Assembly (NCBI GenBank): GCA_041545745.1
Contig: CP168152.1
Span: forward strand, 1-64,000
Direction: 5' to 3'
Source: Stenotrophomonas indicatrix
Lineage (GTDB): Bacteria; Pseudomonadota; Gammaproteobacteria; Xanthomonadales; Xanthomonadaceae
DNA length: 64,000 bases
The position numbers were made by a program, and so were the translations under genes. The notes beneath the pieces are model-generated. The model made no database searches. It had not been told where the DNA came from and saw nothing but the letters and a program-made list of their open reading frames with translations. Position 1 is the first letter of the stretch. Each line of letters starts with the position of its first letter. Positions 12,122 through 20,613 of this stretch are shown here, one piece after another.

Positions 12122-12547
12122 ATGGCTTTCAGTAGTGGTAACAGCGGCGGCCCCATGGCCGACATCAACGTTACGCCCCTCGTGGACGTGATGCTGGTGC
12201 TGCTGATCATCTTCATCATCACGGCGCCGCTGATGTCCCACAAGGTCAAGGTGGATCTGCCGGAGGCCAACCTGGTCCAGAAGCCGGACGACACCAACGA
12301 CCGCAAGGGTCCCATCACCCTGGCAGTCAAGGAAGACGGTTCGATCTACTGGAACGACGAAGAGATCAACAAGCAGACTCTCGAGTCGCGCTTGGCGACC
12401 GCCGCCCAGCAGACCCCGCAGCCGCCGTTGAACCTGCGTGGTGACCGCACCACCAAGATGCGTGTCATCAATGAGATGACCAAGGTCGCGCAGGAACAGG
12501 GCATGCTGGACGTCGGCTTCGTGGCGACCAAAGAGAAGGGGCAATAA
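12122..12547 (+). CDS. exbD: ExbD, TonB-system proton channel subunit (copy 1)
   Basis: A 141-residue single-pass inner-membrane protein with the ExbD/TolR signature [18 protein letters not shown], including the channel aspartate (about 25), and a periplasmic domain. It is the first of two adjacent ExbD genes, separated by three bases. The first roughly 40 residues are nearly identical to those of the second copy, then the sequences diverge strongly, which points to an old tandem duplication with the membrane part conserved. Corresponds to exbD1 of Xanthomonas by position. Confidence 0.95.
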   Translation: MAFSSGNSGGPMADINVTPLVDVMLVLLIIFIITAPLMSHKVKVDLPEANLVQKPDDTNDRKGPITLAVKEDGSIYWNDEEINKQTLESRLATAAQQTPQPPLNLRGDRTTKMRVINEMTKVAQEQGMLDVGFVATKEKGQ

Positions 12548-12550
12548 GCC

Positions 12551-12964
12551 ATGGCATTCAGTAGTGGTGGTGGCAAAGGCCCCATGGCAGACATCAACGT
12601 CACGCCCCTCGTGGACGTGATGTTGGTGCTGCTGATCATCTTCATCGTCACCGCGCCGATCATGACGTACCCGATCGCCGTGGACCTGCCGCAGCGCGTG
12701 CTCAACCCACCGCCGCAGCTGGTCGAACCGCCGCCGCCGATCGAGTTGAAGATCGACGCCAGCAACCAGGTCTCGTGGAACAACAGCCCGATCGGTACGC
12801 ATGAACTGCAGCAGCGGATGGAGCAGGAGGTCCAGCGTGACCCGACCAACCAACCGGAACTGCGGATCGATGCCAGCCCGGATTCGGAGTACGACGTGAT
12901 GGCCAAGGTTCTGGCCGCCGCGAAGAATGCTCAGATGAAGAAGATCGGCTTCGTGCAGCAGTAA
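12551..12964 (+). CDS. exbD2: ExbD paralogue (copy 2)
   Basis: A 137-residue ExbD paralogue with the same [18 protein letters not shown] membrane signature, but a different, proline-rich periplasmic part. In Xanthomonas campestris an extra ExbD at this position (exbD2) is dispensable for iron uptake but needed for plant interactions and pectate responses (known literature, from memory). The gene here is three bases downstream of copy 1 and closes the operon before a strong terminator at 13006. Confidence 0.9.
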   Translation: MAFSSGGGKGPMADINVTPLVDVMLVLLIIFIVTAPIMTYPIAVDLPQRVLNPPPQLVEPPPPIELKIDASNQVSWNNSPIGTHELQQRMEQEVQRDPTNQPELRIDASPDSEYDVMAKVLAAAKNAQMKKIGFVQQ

Positions 12965-13005
12965 ATCGCTACACCGCAATACATCAGTCATGACGCGACT
13001 GCAGG

Positions 13006-13034
13006 CGCCCCTGGAAACAGGGGCGTCTTTTTTT
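13006..13034 (+). terminator. Intrinsic terminator of the tonB-exb cluster
   Basis: An 8-bp stem (13006-13013 with 13018-13025), a GAAA tetraloop and a run of seven Ts (13028-13034), 42 bp after exbD2. Confidence 0.92.
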
Positions 13035-13111
13035 GCGTGCTGGCGTCTTCCCAGCAACGACGTTGGCAATGAATGCCTCTGGCCGGTGCCTGTCCCCGCT
13101 ATGATCGGCGG

Positions 13112-14572
13112 ATGCTCGCCCTCTTCGATTCCGTGCGCCATTGGCTTGATGGCATCGCCCACCTGGGAACGATCCTGGCGGTGGCCTATCTGCTGTATCT
13201 GCTGGCGTTGACGGGCTGGATCATGCTGCAGAAGCGCGAGCCGGTGGCCACGCTGAGCTGGATCCTGTCGCTGGCGCTGCTGCCCTACCTCGGCCTCTTC
13301 ATCTACTACCTGCTGGGGCCGCAGAAGGTGAAGCGGCAACGGCTGCGGCGCGGGCGTGCGCGTTCGGGCATGGAGCACTACAGCGATGTCTGCCCGCCTG
13401 ATGCCGACTGCACCGAGCTTGCCAAGATCGCGCAGGCGACCACCGGGTTGGCGCCAAGCACCGCCACCGAAGTGACCTGGCTGGTCGACGGCGCGGCCAC
13501 CTATGCCGCGCTGCTGGAAGCGGTTGCGCAGGCGCGTGATCACGTGCATCTGGAGTACTACATCTTCAATCCCGACTACGCCGGCACCGCGTTGCGGGAT
13601 GCCTTGCTGGAACGGGCCAGCGTCGGTGTGCAGGTGCGGCTGCTGCTGGACGCGGTAGGCTCCTCCGCCGTGCGCCAGCGCTTCCTGCAGCCCCTGCTGG
13701 ATGCCGGTGCGGAAGTGGTCTGGTTCCATCCGCGGCAACTGCTGAAGCCATTCAAGCGACCCTGGTTGAACCTGCGCACGCACCGCAAGCTGGTGATCGT
13801 CGACGGCCGCCTGGCCTTCACCGGCGGAATCAACATCACCGACGACGAAGACGAAAGCCGCAACCCGAATGCATATCGCGATCTGCACATGCGCCTGCGC
13901 GGGCACGTGGTGCGCAGCCTGCAGCTGGTGTTTGCCGAGGACTGGCTGTACGCCAGTGGCCAGGACCACTCGCGGTTCGATATCGCCCGGCTGTGGCCGA
14001 GCGACATGGCCCTGCGCGGCGACGGCGCGATCGACGCGCAGGTGCTGGTCTCCGGCCCGGATTCGGGATGGGAGACGATCCACAGACTGCATGTGGCCGC
14101 CATCCAGGAAGCACGTGAGCGGGTCTGGCTGGTGACCCCCTACTTCGTACCCGGCGAAGCGGCGCGGATGGCGCTGACATCAGCAGCGCTCGGTGGCTTG
14201 GACGTACGCCTGCTGGTGCCGAAGATGAGCGACTCCTGGTTCGTCACCCAGGCCGCACGCTCCTACTTCGACGAACTGCTGCATGCGGGAGTGAAGATCT
14301 ATGAGTACGGTCCGCGCATGCTGCATACCAAGGCGTTCATCGCCGACGACGATGTCTGTATCGTCGGCAGCGCCAACTTCGATCACCGCAGCTTCCGCCT
14401 GAATTTCGAGCTGTCGATGATGATCAGCGACCGTGGCCGGGTAGCAGAACTGTCTACGTTGCTGCAGTCCGAGTTCGAGCGCGCCACCCGCGTACACGAC
14501 CAGGCAGGACGCTCGCTGTGGCTGCATCGGTTGCCCGAAGCCTTTGCGCGATTGGCCTCGCCGCTGCTGTGA
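13112..14572 (+). CDS. cls: Cardiolipin synthase
   Basis: Joins phosphatidylglycerol molecules to make cardiolipin in the inner membrane. The 486-residue product has two N-terminal membrane helices (about 10-65) and two phospholipase D HKD motifs, HRKLVIVDGRLAFTGG (about 223) and HTKAFIADDDVCIVGSANF (about 404). Start at 13112 (MLALFDSVRHW) was chosen because it gives the normal family length; an upstream in-frame ATG at 13073 would add 13 unlikely residues. A small membrane protein gene follows after 40 bp. Confidence 0.93.
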   Translation: MLALFDSVRHWLDGIAHLGTILAVAYLLYLLALTGWIMLQKREPVATLSWILSLALLPYLGLFIYYLLGPQKVKRQRLRRGRARSGMEHYSDVCPPDADCTELAKIAQATTGLAPSTATEVTWLVDGAATYAALLEAVAQARDHVHLEYYIFNPDYAGTALRDALLERASVGVQVRLLLDAVGSSAVRQRFLQPLLDAGAEVVWFHPRQLLKPFKRPWLNLRTHRKLVIVDGRLAFTGGINITDDEDESRNPNAYRDLHMRLRGHVVRSLQLVFAEDWLYASGQDHSRFDIARLWPSDMALRGDGAIDAQVLVSGPDSGWETIHRLHVAAIQEARERVWLVTPYFVPGEAARMALTSAALGGLDVRLLVPKMSDSWFVTQAARSYFDELLHAGVKIYEYGPRMLHTKAFIADDDVCIVGSANFDHRSFRLNFELSMMISDRGRVAELSTLLQSEFERATRVHDQAGRSLWLHRLPEAFARLASPLL

Positions 14573-14612
14573 GGCAGCGCTACACTGCGGCGGTGGCCCG
14601 GGGAGACTGACA

Positions 14613-14873
14613 ATGTACTGGCTGTACCTGCTGCTGGCGCTGGGCTGCTTCGCCTTTGCGTTGAAAACACCGAACATGGGGCTGATGTCACTGGCCCTGC
14701 TGGGCGCCCTCGCCTTCCTGCTGGCGTGGGTGCGCGGCCGTTACGTCGCACGCTTTGGCGACCTTCAGCGTGATCCGGCGACACTGGTGGACAGCGATGA
14801 ACTGCGGCGTCTGCGCGAACAGGCCAAGGTGGCTCCGGCCGATGGCAGCGACCCTCCCTCTTACTCCCCGTAG
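14613..14873 (+). CDS. Small membrane protein, unknown function
   Basis: An 86-residue protein with two adjoining hydrophobic segments (about 3-20 and 23-41), then a charged cytoplasmic tail (GRYVARFGDLQRDPATLVDS onwards). I do not recognise a family. ATG 14613 follows a GGGGAGA ribosome site. It sits between cls and pdxJ (9-bp gap to pdxJ), so it is probably cotranscribed with both. Confidence 0.7.
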   Translation: MYWLYLLLALGCFAFALKTPNMGLMSLALLGALAFLLAWVRGRYVARFGDLQRDPATLVDSDELRRLREQAKVAPADGSDPPSYSP

Positions 14874-14882
14874 TCCCGTTCC

Positions 14883-15626
14883 ATGACCCAGCTCAGCGTC
14901 AACGTCAACAAGATCGCCGTTCTGCGCAACTCGCGTGGCGGTGCCGAACCGGACGTGGTGCGTGCCGCCCAGGCCTGTCTGGATGCAGGGGCGCATGGCA
15001 TCACCGTGCACCCGCGGCCGGATCGCCGCCACATCACCGCCGAGGACGTGCTGGCACTGTCGGCGCTGACCCGCGCGCGGGGCGTCGAATTCAACATCGA
15101 AGGCAACCCGTTCGCGCCGCCGCGTGAAGGCTACCCCGGCCTGTTGCCGCTGTGCGCGCAGACGCGCCCGGAACAGGCCACGCTGGTTCCCGATGGCGAC
15201 GGCCAGATCACCTCCGACCATGGTTTCGACTTCGAGCGCGATGCGCAGCGACTGCGCCCGCTGGTGGCCGAGCTGAAGACAATGGGCTGCCGGGTGAGCC
15301 TGTTCGTGGATGCCGGCAACCCGCTGCTGGAACAGGCCGCCGATGTCGGCGCCGACCGCATCGAGCTGTACACCGGCCCGTATGCCGAGGCCCATGCTGC
15401 CGGCGACGCCCGGGCCATGCTGGAACTGTTCGCCACCGCCGCGCGCCGTGCACAGGCCGTCGGCCTGGGGGTGAATGCCGGGCACGATCTGTCGCAGGAC
15501 AACCTGCGTGACTTCCTGTCCGTTGTGCCCGAGGTGCTGGAGGTCTCGATCGGCCACGCCCTGATCGGCGAAGCCCTGTACGACGGCCTGGATGCCACGG
15601 TGAAGGGTTACCTGGCACTGCTGTAG
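14883..15626 (+). CDS. pdxJ: Pyridoxine 5'-phosphate synthase
   Basis: Condenses 1-deoxyxylulose 5-phosphate with 3-amino-1-hydroxyacetone 1-phosphate in the last ring-forming step of vitamin B6 synthesis. The 247-residue TIM-barrel protein has the family start [17 protein letters not shown], the [12 protein letters not shown] motif (about 41-52), [10 protein letters not shown] (about 198) and [13 protein letters not shown] near the end. Length is typical. It follows the small membrane protein by 9 bp. Confidence 0.96.
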   Translation: MTQLSVNVNKIAVLRNSRGGAEPDVVRAAQACLDAGAHGITVHPRPDRRHITAEDVLALSALTRARGVEFNIEGNPFAPPREGYPGLLPLCAQTRPEQATLVPDGDGQITSDHGFDFERDAQRLRPLVAELKTMGCRVSLFVDAGNPLLEQAADVGADRIELYTGPYAEAHAAGDARAMLELFATAARRAQAVGLGVNAGHDLSQDNLRDFLSVVPEVLEVSIGHALIGEALYDGLDATVKGYLALL

Positions 15627-15928
15627 CAGTGCATGGGACTGAACCCCGAAGACGTGCGGCAGGTCGCCGTATTCCGGCCTGGCATTCGCCCCTGTAACCG
15701 ATCTTCCCATCGCAGTTGCTGAGACACCCGTGGCCCATGCTGGGCCCGCCGCGGCGATAGCGCGTGCCCGGTCGCAAGCCACGGGTCGCAAGCCGCAGCC
15801 CTGTGGACAAGTCTGGGGTCAACATGCGGTCCTATGGGCCTGCGCGCCTACAGCTACGTGAATCCTGGCCGCTTGCGCTGCCTGTGGTTAGCAATAATAC
15901 TAATATTCCGTAACGGCCGGAGGGCAAC
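15627..15928. other. Intergenic region with possible promoter
   Basis: The 302-bp gap holds no convincing gene. Near its right end TTGCGC (15873-15878) and TAATAC (15895-15900), 16 bp apart in an AT-rich patch, may be the promoter of the radical SAM gene. A short direct repeat GGTCGCAAGCC occurs twice near 15770-15795. Confidence 0.4.
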
Positions 15929-17041
15929 ATGCAGCACCCCCCTCGCAACGCCCAGGCCGCCATCAAGGGCCGGGGTTCCACGTCCCACCTTGCCGGGCGC
16001 TTCGAAAGCACCGTCAGCGAGGCAGTGGACGATGGCTGGGCAGTGGACGAAAGCGAGGAGTTCCTCGCCCCGCGCCTGCGCACCGAAGTGCGTGCGGAGA
16101 CCGCGCGCAGCATCATCAGCCGCAACAACTCGCCGGACGTCGGCTTCAGCCAGTCGGTGAATCCGTATCGCGGCTGCGAGCATGGCTGTTCCTACTGCTT
16201 CGCGCGCCCCTCGCATGCCTATCTGAACCTGTCGCCTGGCTTGGACTTCGAGACCAAGCTGTTTGCCAAGACCAACGCGCCGCAACTGCTGCGCAAGGAA
16301 CTGTCGAAGCCGGGCTACGTGCCGCAACCGATCGCGCTGGGCATCAACACCGACGCGTACCAGCCGATTGAACGCAAGTTCAAGCTGACCCGTCAGCTGA
16401 TCGAAGTGATGCTGGAGACGAAGCATCCGTTCTCGCTGATCACCAAGAACGCGCTGGTCGAGCGCGATATCGATCTGCTTGCACCGCTGGCGGCGGAGAA
16501 CCTGGTCAGCGTGCATTTCTCGGTGACCTCGTTGGATCCGCACCTGTCGGCGAAACTGGAGCCGCGTGCCTCGGCACCCCATGCGCGCCTACGTGCGATG
16601 AAGCGCCTGCATGAAGCGGGCATTCCCGTCGGTGTGATGGTGGCGCCGGTGATTCCGTGGATCAATGACAGCGAACTGGAAGCTGTTCTGGAGGCTGCGC
16701 ACGATGCCGGTGCCAGTACTGCAGGCTACGTGCTGCTGCGCTTGCCGCTGGAAGTGGCGCCGTTGTTCCGCGACTGGCTCGATACTCATCATCCGGATCG
16801 CGCCGCGCACGTGATGAGCACCATCCAGCAGCTGCGCGGCGGCAAGGATTACGACAGTCAGTTCGGCACGCGCATGCGCGGGCAGGGCGTGTATGCGGAG
16901 CTGTTGAACAACCGCTTCAAGCTGGCGCGCAAGCGGCTGGGCTTCAACGCGCAGAACAGCCACTGGCCGAAGCTGGATTGCAGCCGGTTCGAGAAGCCGT
17001 TGCCGCCGAAGGTGGATACGCCGCAGGGCAGTCTGTTCTAG
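15929..17041 (+). CDS. PA0069-type radical SAM protein
   Basis: A 370-residue radical SAM enzyme with the cluster-binding motif in NPYRGCEHGCSYCFARPSH (CxxxCxxC, about 84-91) and the SAM-domain motifs GINTDAYQPIE and SLITKNALV. Related to the spore photoproduct lyase-like/PA0069 group found widely in proteobacteria, whose substrate is not known to me. The start follows a strong GGAGG 5 bp upstream. It converges with the 2OG oxygenase gene, with only 30 bp between stops. Confidence 0.88.
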   Translation: MQHPPRNAQAAIKGRGSTSHLAGRFESTVSEAVDDGWAVDESEEFLAPRLRTEVRAETARSIISRNNSPDVGFSQSVNPYRGCEHGCSYCFARPSHAYLNLSPGLDFETKLFAKTNAPQLLRKELSKPGYVPQPIALGINTDAYQPIERKFKLTRQLIEVMLETKHPFSLITKNALVERDIDLLAPLAAENLVSVHFSVTSLDPHLSAKLEPRASAPHARLRAMKRLHEAGIPVGVMVAPVIPWINDSELEAVLEAAHDAGASTAGYVLLRLPLEVAPLFRDWLDTHHPDRAAHVMSTIQQLRGGKDYDSQFGTRMRGQGVYAELLNNRFKLARKRLGFNAQNSHWPKLDCSRFEKPLPPKVDTPQGSLF

Positions 17042-17071
17042 GTAGCGGCGGTCACAGCGCGGTGCAACTGG

Positions 17072-17782
17072 TCAGCCGCCACCGAACAACTTCTGCGCAC
17101 TCTGGAACAGGATCCAGCTGGTGGCGATGAACTTGTCGCCCCCCTGCGGCCGATTCCCACGATGGGTATGAGTAAACGCCGTCGGCGCGATCAACAGACT
17201 GCCGGTACGCGGCGCGATCTTCCGGCCCTGGAACAGGAACTCGGTTTCGCCTTCGTCGAAGTCGTCGTTGAGATACAACGTCCACAGCAGGTGGCGGTGC
17301 AGCGTCTCGGCCTGCGCGTCCTTCGGGTACAGCTCGCAGTGCCAGTATGGGTAACCGCCCTCGCCCGCTGCGTACCACTGCAGGTTGATCGCGCCGGGGC
17401 GCAGGCAGGTGCGCGCCAGATCCGCGAGCTGCTCCGGCGCCATGTCGGGAAAATCCTCGGCCGACAGACGTCGCGGCTGGCCGTTGCTGTCCTGGATCTG
17501 CAACATCAGCGGCGCGATCAATGCCTGTGGATAACGGCGTAGATAAGTCTGCAGACCGGCAAAAACCGCCTGCTGCAGCTGCTGGTCCACATCCTGCCAG
17601 CCATCCACGCCGCTGATCCGCAGATCCTTGCTGTGCTTGAGTTCCGGGAACACACCGCTGCCCACTGCGCCGGGTTTCAGGCCCTGGCTTGCACGCATGC
17701 GCGCGACGATCGCAGCGCACACGTCGCTGGGGACGGCGTTGTGGATGACCTCGATGAAATCGACAGGGCCCGGCTCGTGCAT
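17072..17782 (-). CDS. 2OG-Fe(II) oxygenase family protein
   Basis: A 236-residue protein with features of the 2-oxoglutarate/Fe(II) oxygenase fold: the metal region PYWHCELYPK (His, plus an acidic residue two positions on), TLYLNDDFDEGETEF, and the distal HTHRGNRP with the second His and the 2OG-binding Arg (about 203-209). The proximal acidic ligand would be Glu rather than the usual Asp. Prolyl-hydroxylase-like overall; substrate unknown. A GAAGGAA ribosome site precedes the ATG. Confidence 0.75.
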   Translation of the reverse strand: MHEPGPVDFIEVIHNAVPSDVCAAIVARMRASQGLKPGAVGSGVFPELKHSKDLRISGVDGWQDVDQQLQQAVFAGLQTYLRRYPQALIAPLMLQIQDSNGQPRRLSAEDFPDMAPEQLADLARTCLRPGAINLQWYAAGEGGYPYWHCELYPKDAQAETLHRHLLWTLYLNDDFDEGETEFLFQGRKIAPRTGSLLIAPTAFTHTHRGNRPQGGDKFIATSWILFQSAQKLFGGG

Positions 17783-17890
17783 GCGTGCATTCCTTCGACG
17801 GCAAGGGCTTGATGGTGCCGTTTGCAGCTGCAGCTGTCACCCTGCGGTCATGTCATCAATCTGCCATGACCGCTATAGGGATGGCCGCTG

Positions 17891-18907
17891 TCAGACGCTC
17901 TTCGCGTCATGCTCCTGGTGATAACGCACGGCCTCGGCGACCTCTTCGCGCGAACCGAGGAACACCGGCACGCGCTGGTGCAGCTGGTCGGGTTGCACGT
18001 CGATGATGCGCTCGCGACCGGTCCAGGCAGCGCCGCCCGCCTGCTCCACCAGCAGGCCCATCGGGTTGGCTTCGTACATCAGGCGCAGCTTGCCAGCCTT
18101 GCCCGGTTCCTTCTTGTCCCACGGGTAGATGAAGATGCCGCCGCGGGTCAGGATGCGATGCACGTCGGCGACCATGCTGGCGATCCAGCGCATGTTGAAG
18201 TTCTTGCCGCGCGGGCCGTCCTTGCCGGCCAGCAGATCTTCCACATAGGCCTGCATCGGCGCTTCCCAGTGCCGCTGGTTGGACATGTTGATGGCGAACT
18301 CCTGGGTGGCCGCCGGGATCTGCATGTTCTCGGTGGTCAGCAGGAACTCGCCGGTTTCGCGGTCGAGGGTGAAAGCGTGGGTACCGTGGCCGACAGTCAG
18401 CACCAGCTGCGTGCTGGGCCCGTAGATGCAGTAGCCGGCGGCGATCTGCTTGCTGCCCGGCTGCAGGAAGGCGTCATCGCCAGGCAGTTCGACGTTGGTC
18501 GGGCAACGCAGCACCGAGAAGATGGTGCCGACGGAGACGTTGACGTCGATGTTGGAGCTGCCATCAAGGGGATCGAACAGCAGCAGGAAATCGCCACGCG
18601 GGTAGATGTCCGGCACCGGCTGGCTGTGGTCCATTTCCTCCGACGCACAGGCAGCGAGGTGACCGCCCCAGGCGTTGGCTTCCAGCAGGATCTCGTTGCT
18701 GATGACATCCAGCTTCTTCTGCGCTTCGCCCTGCACGTTGCCGGTGCCGGCCTCGCCGAGCACGCCACCGAGGGCGCCCTTGCTGACGGCGATGGAGATG
18801 CTGGTGCAGGCGCGGGCGACGACCGCGATCAGCTGGCGCAGGTCGGCGTTGATGCGGCCGGCGTGCTGCTGCTGGATCAGGAAGCGGGTCAACGAGGTAC
18901 GGGACAT
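17891..18907 (-). CDS. fbp: Fructose-1,6-bisphosphatase class I
   Basis: Hydrolyses fructose 1,6-bisphosphate in gluconeogenesis. The 338-residue product shows the metal-binding [14 protein letters not shown] and GGIFIYPWD motifs of class I enzymes. The start at 18907 ([14 protein letters not shown]) gives family length; the open frame extends upstream to 19516, but through non-coding repeat sequence. It fits with the neighbouring Entner-Doudoroff genes and lack of a need for phosphofructokinase in this group. Confidence 0.95.
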   Translation of the reverse strand: MSRTSLTRFLIQQQHAGRINADLRQLIAVVARACTSISIAVSKGALGGVLGEAGTGNVQGEAQKKLDVISNEILLEANAWGGHLAACASEEMDHSQPVPDIYPRGDFLLLFDPLDGSSNIDVNVSVGTIFSVLRCPTNVELPGDDAFLQPGSKQIAAGYCIYGPSTQLVLTVGHGTHAFTLDRETGEFLLTTENMQIPAATQEFAINMSNQRHWEAPMQAYVEDLLAGKDGPRGKNFNMRWIASMVADVHRILTRGGIFIYPWDKKEPGKAGKLRLMYEANPMGLLVEQAGGAAWTGRERIIDVQPDQLHQRVPVFLGSREEVAEAVRYHQEHDAKSV

Positions 18908-19032
18908 GGGCGGGCAGGTCTCGGCAACGGGGAAACGCCTATTGTCGCTGGTCTGACTTGCGCGTGGGTGAGCGGGGGAAGGCGTAATCGTTTCCAGAGG
19001 CGTTGCGGTCGTGGCGCCTTCCCTTCGTCGAG

Positions 19033-19142
19033 GCGCGGGGGAGGGGGAGACAATGCAGGACACGCTGCAAGTACGTCCATGTAAGCTCGATGGCGCCATC
19101 CATGGCGCCAACGGTCCTGCATTGCCTCCCCCTCCCGCGCGC
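19033..19142. repeat. 110-bp inverted-repeat element
   Basis: Arms of 29 bp (19033-19061 and 19114-19142) are inverted copies matching at 27 of 29 positions; they are purine-rich on one side (GGGGGAGGGGGAG-like). The centre holds further small palindromes built on GATGGCGCCATC and CATGGCGCCA. The transcript would fold into one long hairpin. This looks like a miniature mobile or REP-like element, different from the SMAG repeats. Confidence 0.7.
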
Positions 19143-19185
19143 TTCAGGGTGTGCCGCGAGCGCGGTGGGTGTGGCAAGGCAGGTG

Positions 19186-19216
19186 CAAAAACAAAGGCGC
19201 CTTGCGGCGCCTTTGT
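19186..19216 (-). terminator. Intrinsic terminator of the aminotransferase gene
   Basis: An 11-bp perfect stem (19191-19201 with 19206-19216), a four-base loop and, on the minus strand, a five-T tail (19186-19190). It starts about 24 bp after the stop of the minus-strand aminotransferase. The plus strand also has four Ts after the stem, so it may work both ways. Confidence 0.88.
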
Positions 19217-19239
19217 TTTCAAACCACTGGAGTGGTGCT

Positions 19240-20442
19240 TCAGCCCTTGGCGACGGTGGCCACGGCCTTGGCGACGTATTCCAGGTTGTTCTGGTTCAGC
19301 GCGGCCACGCAGATGCGGCCGGTGCCGACGGCGTAGATGCCGAACTCGTCGCGCAGGCGCTCGACCTGTTCGCGGCTCAGGCCGGAGTACGAGAACATGC
19401 CCGCCTGCTCGTTGATGAAGCCGAACTGCGGGGCGCCGGCGGCGGCCAGCTTCTCGACCAGGCCCTGGCGCAGGGCGTGGATGCGCTCGCGCATCTCGGT
19501 CAGTTCCTGCTCCCACATCGCGCGCAGTTCCGGGTTGGTCAGCACACCGGCAACCAGTGCAGCACCGTGGGTGGACGGGCTGGAGTAGATCGTGCGGATC
19601 ACGCGCTTGACCTGCGACTGCACGGCCTTGGCGTCAGCGGCGGTCGGCGCCACCATCGACAGCGCACCCACGCGCTCGCCATACAGCGAGAACGACTTGG
19701 AGTACGAGTTGGCGACGATGAAGCTGTCGATGCCGGCCTCGGCGATGATGCGCACCGCGGCGCCGTCCTGCTCGATGCCCTTGTCGAAGCCCTGGTAGGC
19801 CATGTCGATGAAGGGGAACAGCTGGCGGTCCTTCAGCAGCTGTGCGACCTGCTTCCACTGGCTGACGGTGAGGTCGGCGCCGGTGGGGTTGTGGCAGCAG
19901 GCGTGCAGCAGCACCACGGTGCCCGCTTCCAGCTTGCCCAGGTCGGCCAGCAGGCCGTCGAAGTTGACGCCATGGGTGGTCGGGTCGAAGTAGGTGTAAT
20001 CCACCACCTCGAAACCAGCGGCGCTGAACACCGCGCGGTGGTTTTCCCAGCTCGGGTTGCTCAGCGCGACGGTGGCGTGCGGCAGCAGCTTCTTCAGCAC
20101 GTCGGCGCCGACGCGCAGCGCACCGCTGCCACCGACGGTCTGTGCGGTGGTGACGCGGCCGGCAGCCAGCAGCGGCGAATCCTTGCCGAACACCAGCTCA
20201 CGGGTAGCCTGGGTGTATGCCGGCAGGCCATCGATCGGCAGGTAGCCGCGCGGTTTGGCTTCGTTGGCGAGCTGCTGCTCGATCTGCTTGACGGCGCGCA
20301 GCAGCGGAATGCGGCCGCTCTCGTCGTAGTAGATGCCCACACCCAGGTTGACCTTGGTCGGGCGGCTGTCGGCGTTGTACGCCTCGGTCAGGCCCAGGAT
20401 CGGGTCGCCTGGGACCAGTTCCACGTTTGCAAAGAAGGACAC
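19240..20442 (-). CDS. tyrB: Aromatic/aspartate aminotransferase
   Basis: A class I PLP aminotransferase of 400 residues acting on aspartate and aromatic amino acids. The motifs are [15 protein letters not shown] at the N-terminus, NPTGADLT (about 193), and [16 protein letters not shown], with the PLP lysine. I place the start at a GTG (20442), because it gives the typical [16 protein letters not shown] start and family length; no in-frame ATG fits. Whether tyrB or aspC is the better name cannot be settled by sequence alone. A strong terminator follows. Confidence 0.9.
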   Translation of the reverse strand: MSFFANVELVPGDPILGLTEAYNADSRPTKVNLGVGIYYDESGRIPLLRAVKQIEQQLANEAKPRGYLPIDGLPAYTQATRELVFGKDSPLLAAGRVTTAQTVGGSGALRVGADVLKKLLPHATVALSNPSWENHRAVFSAAGFEVVDYTYFDPTTHGVNFDGLLADLGKLEAGTVVLLHACCHNPTGADLTVSQWKQVAQLLKDRQLFPFIDMAYQGFDKGIEQDGAAVRIIAEAGIDSFIVANSYSKSFSLYGERVGALSMVAPTAADAKAVQSQVKRVIRTIYSSPSTHGAALVAGVLTNPELRAMWEQELTEMRERIHALRQGLVEKLAAAGAPQFGFINEQAGMFSYSGLSREQVERLRDEFGIYAVGTGRICVAALNQNNLEYVAKAVATVAKG

Positions 20443-20613
20443 GGCGGTACTCGTTCGGTAGACGGAAAGGGGGAGGAATTGCGCCACGCGGCTTGCGGCC
20501 TGTCGGCCGAAACCGACCCATCGTAACAAAGCCAGCCGGGGCTGGCCGCCGCCATCGTCATCCGCCTGCCCGTACCATGGCGTGCGTTGCCGCCCGATCC
20601 ATCAACCTGAATC

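Larger units (their letters stand above)
18908..19239. other. Intergenic region between fbp and aminotransferase
   Basis: This 332-bp gap contains the 110-bp inverted-repeat element (19033-19142) and the aminotransferase terminator (19186-19216). The fbp promoter should lie in the part nearest 18908-19030. No gene is credible here. Confidence 0.7.

Noticed and set aside
18908..19516. N-terminal extension of fructose-1,6-bisphosphatase
   Set aside because: The added sequence crosses the inverted-repeat element and the terminator and is not conserved with the family.
20415..20430. Possible fifth parS (GTTCCACGTTTGC)
   Set aside because: Only the left half matches; the right half is lost. The GGTTCCACGTCCCACC at about 15974 was dropped for the same reason.
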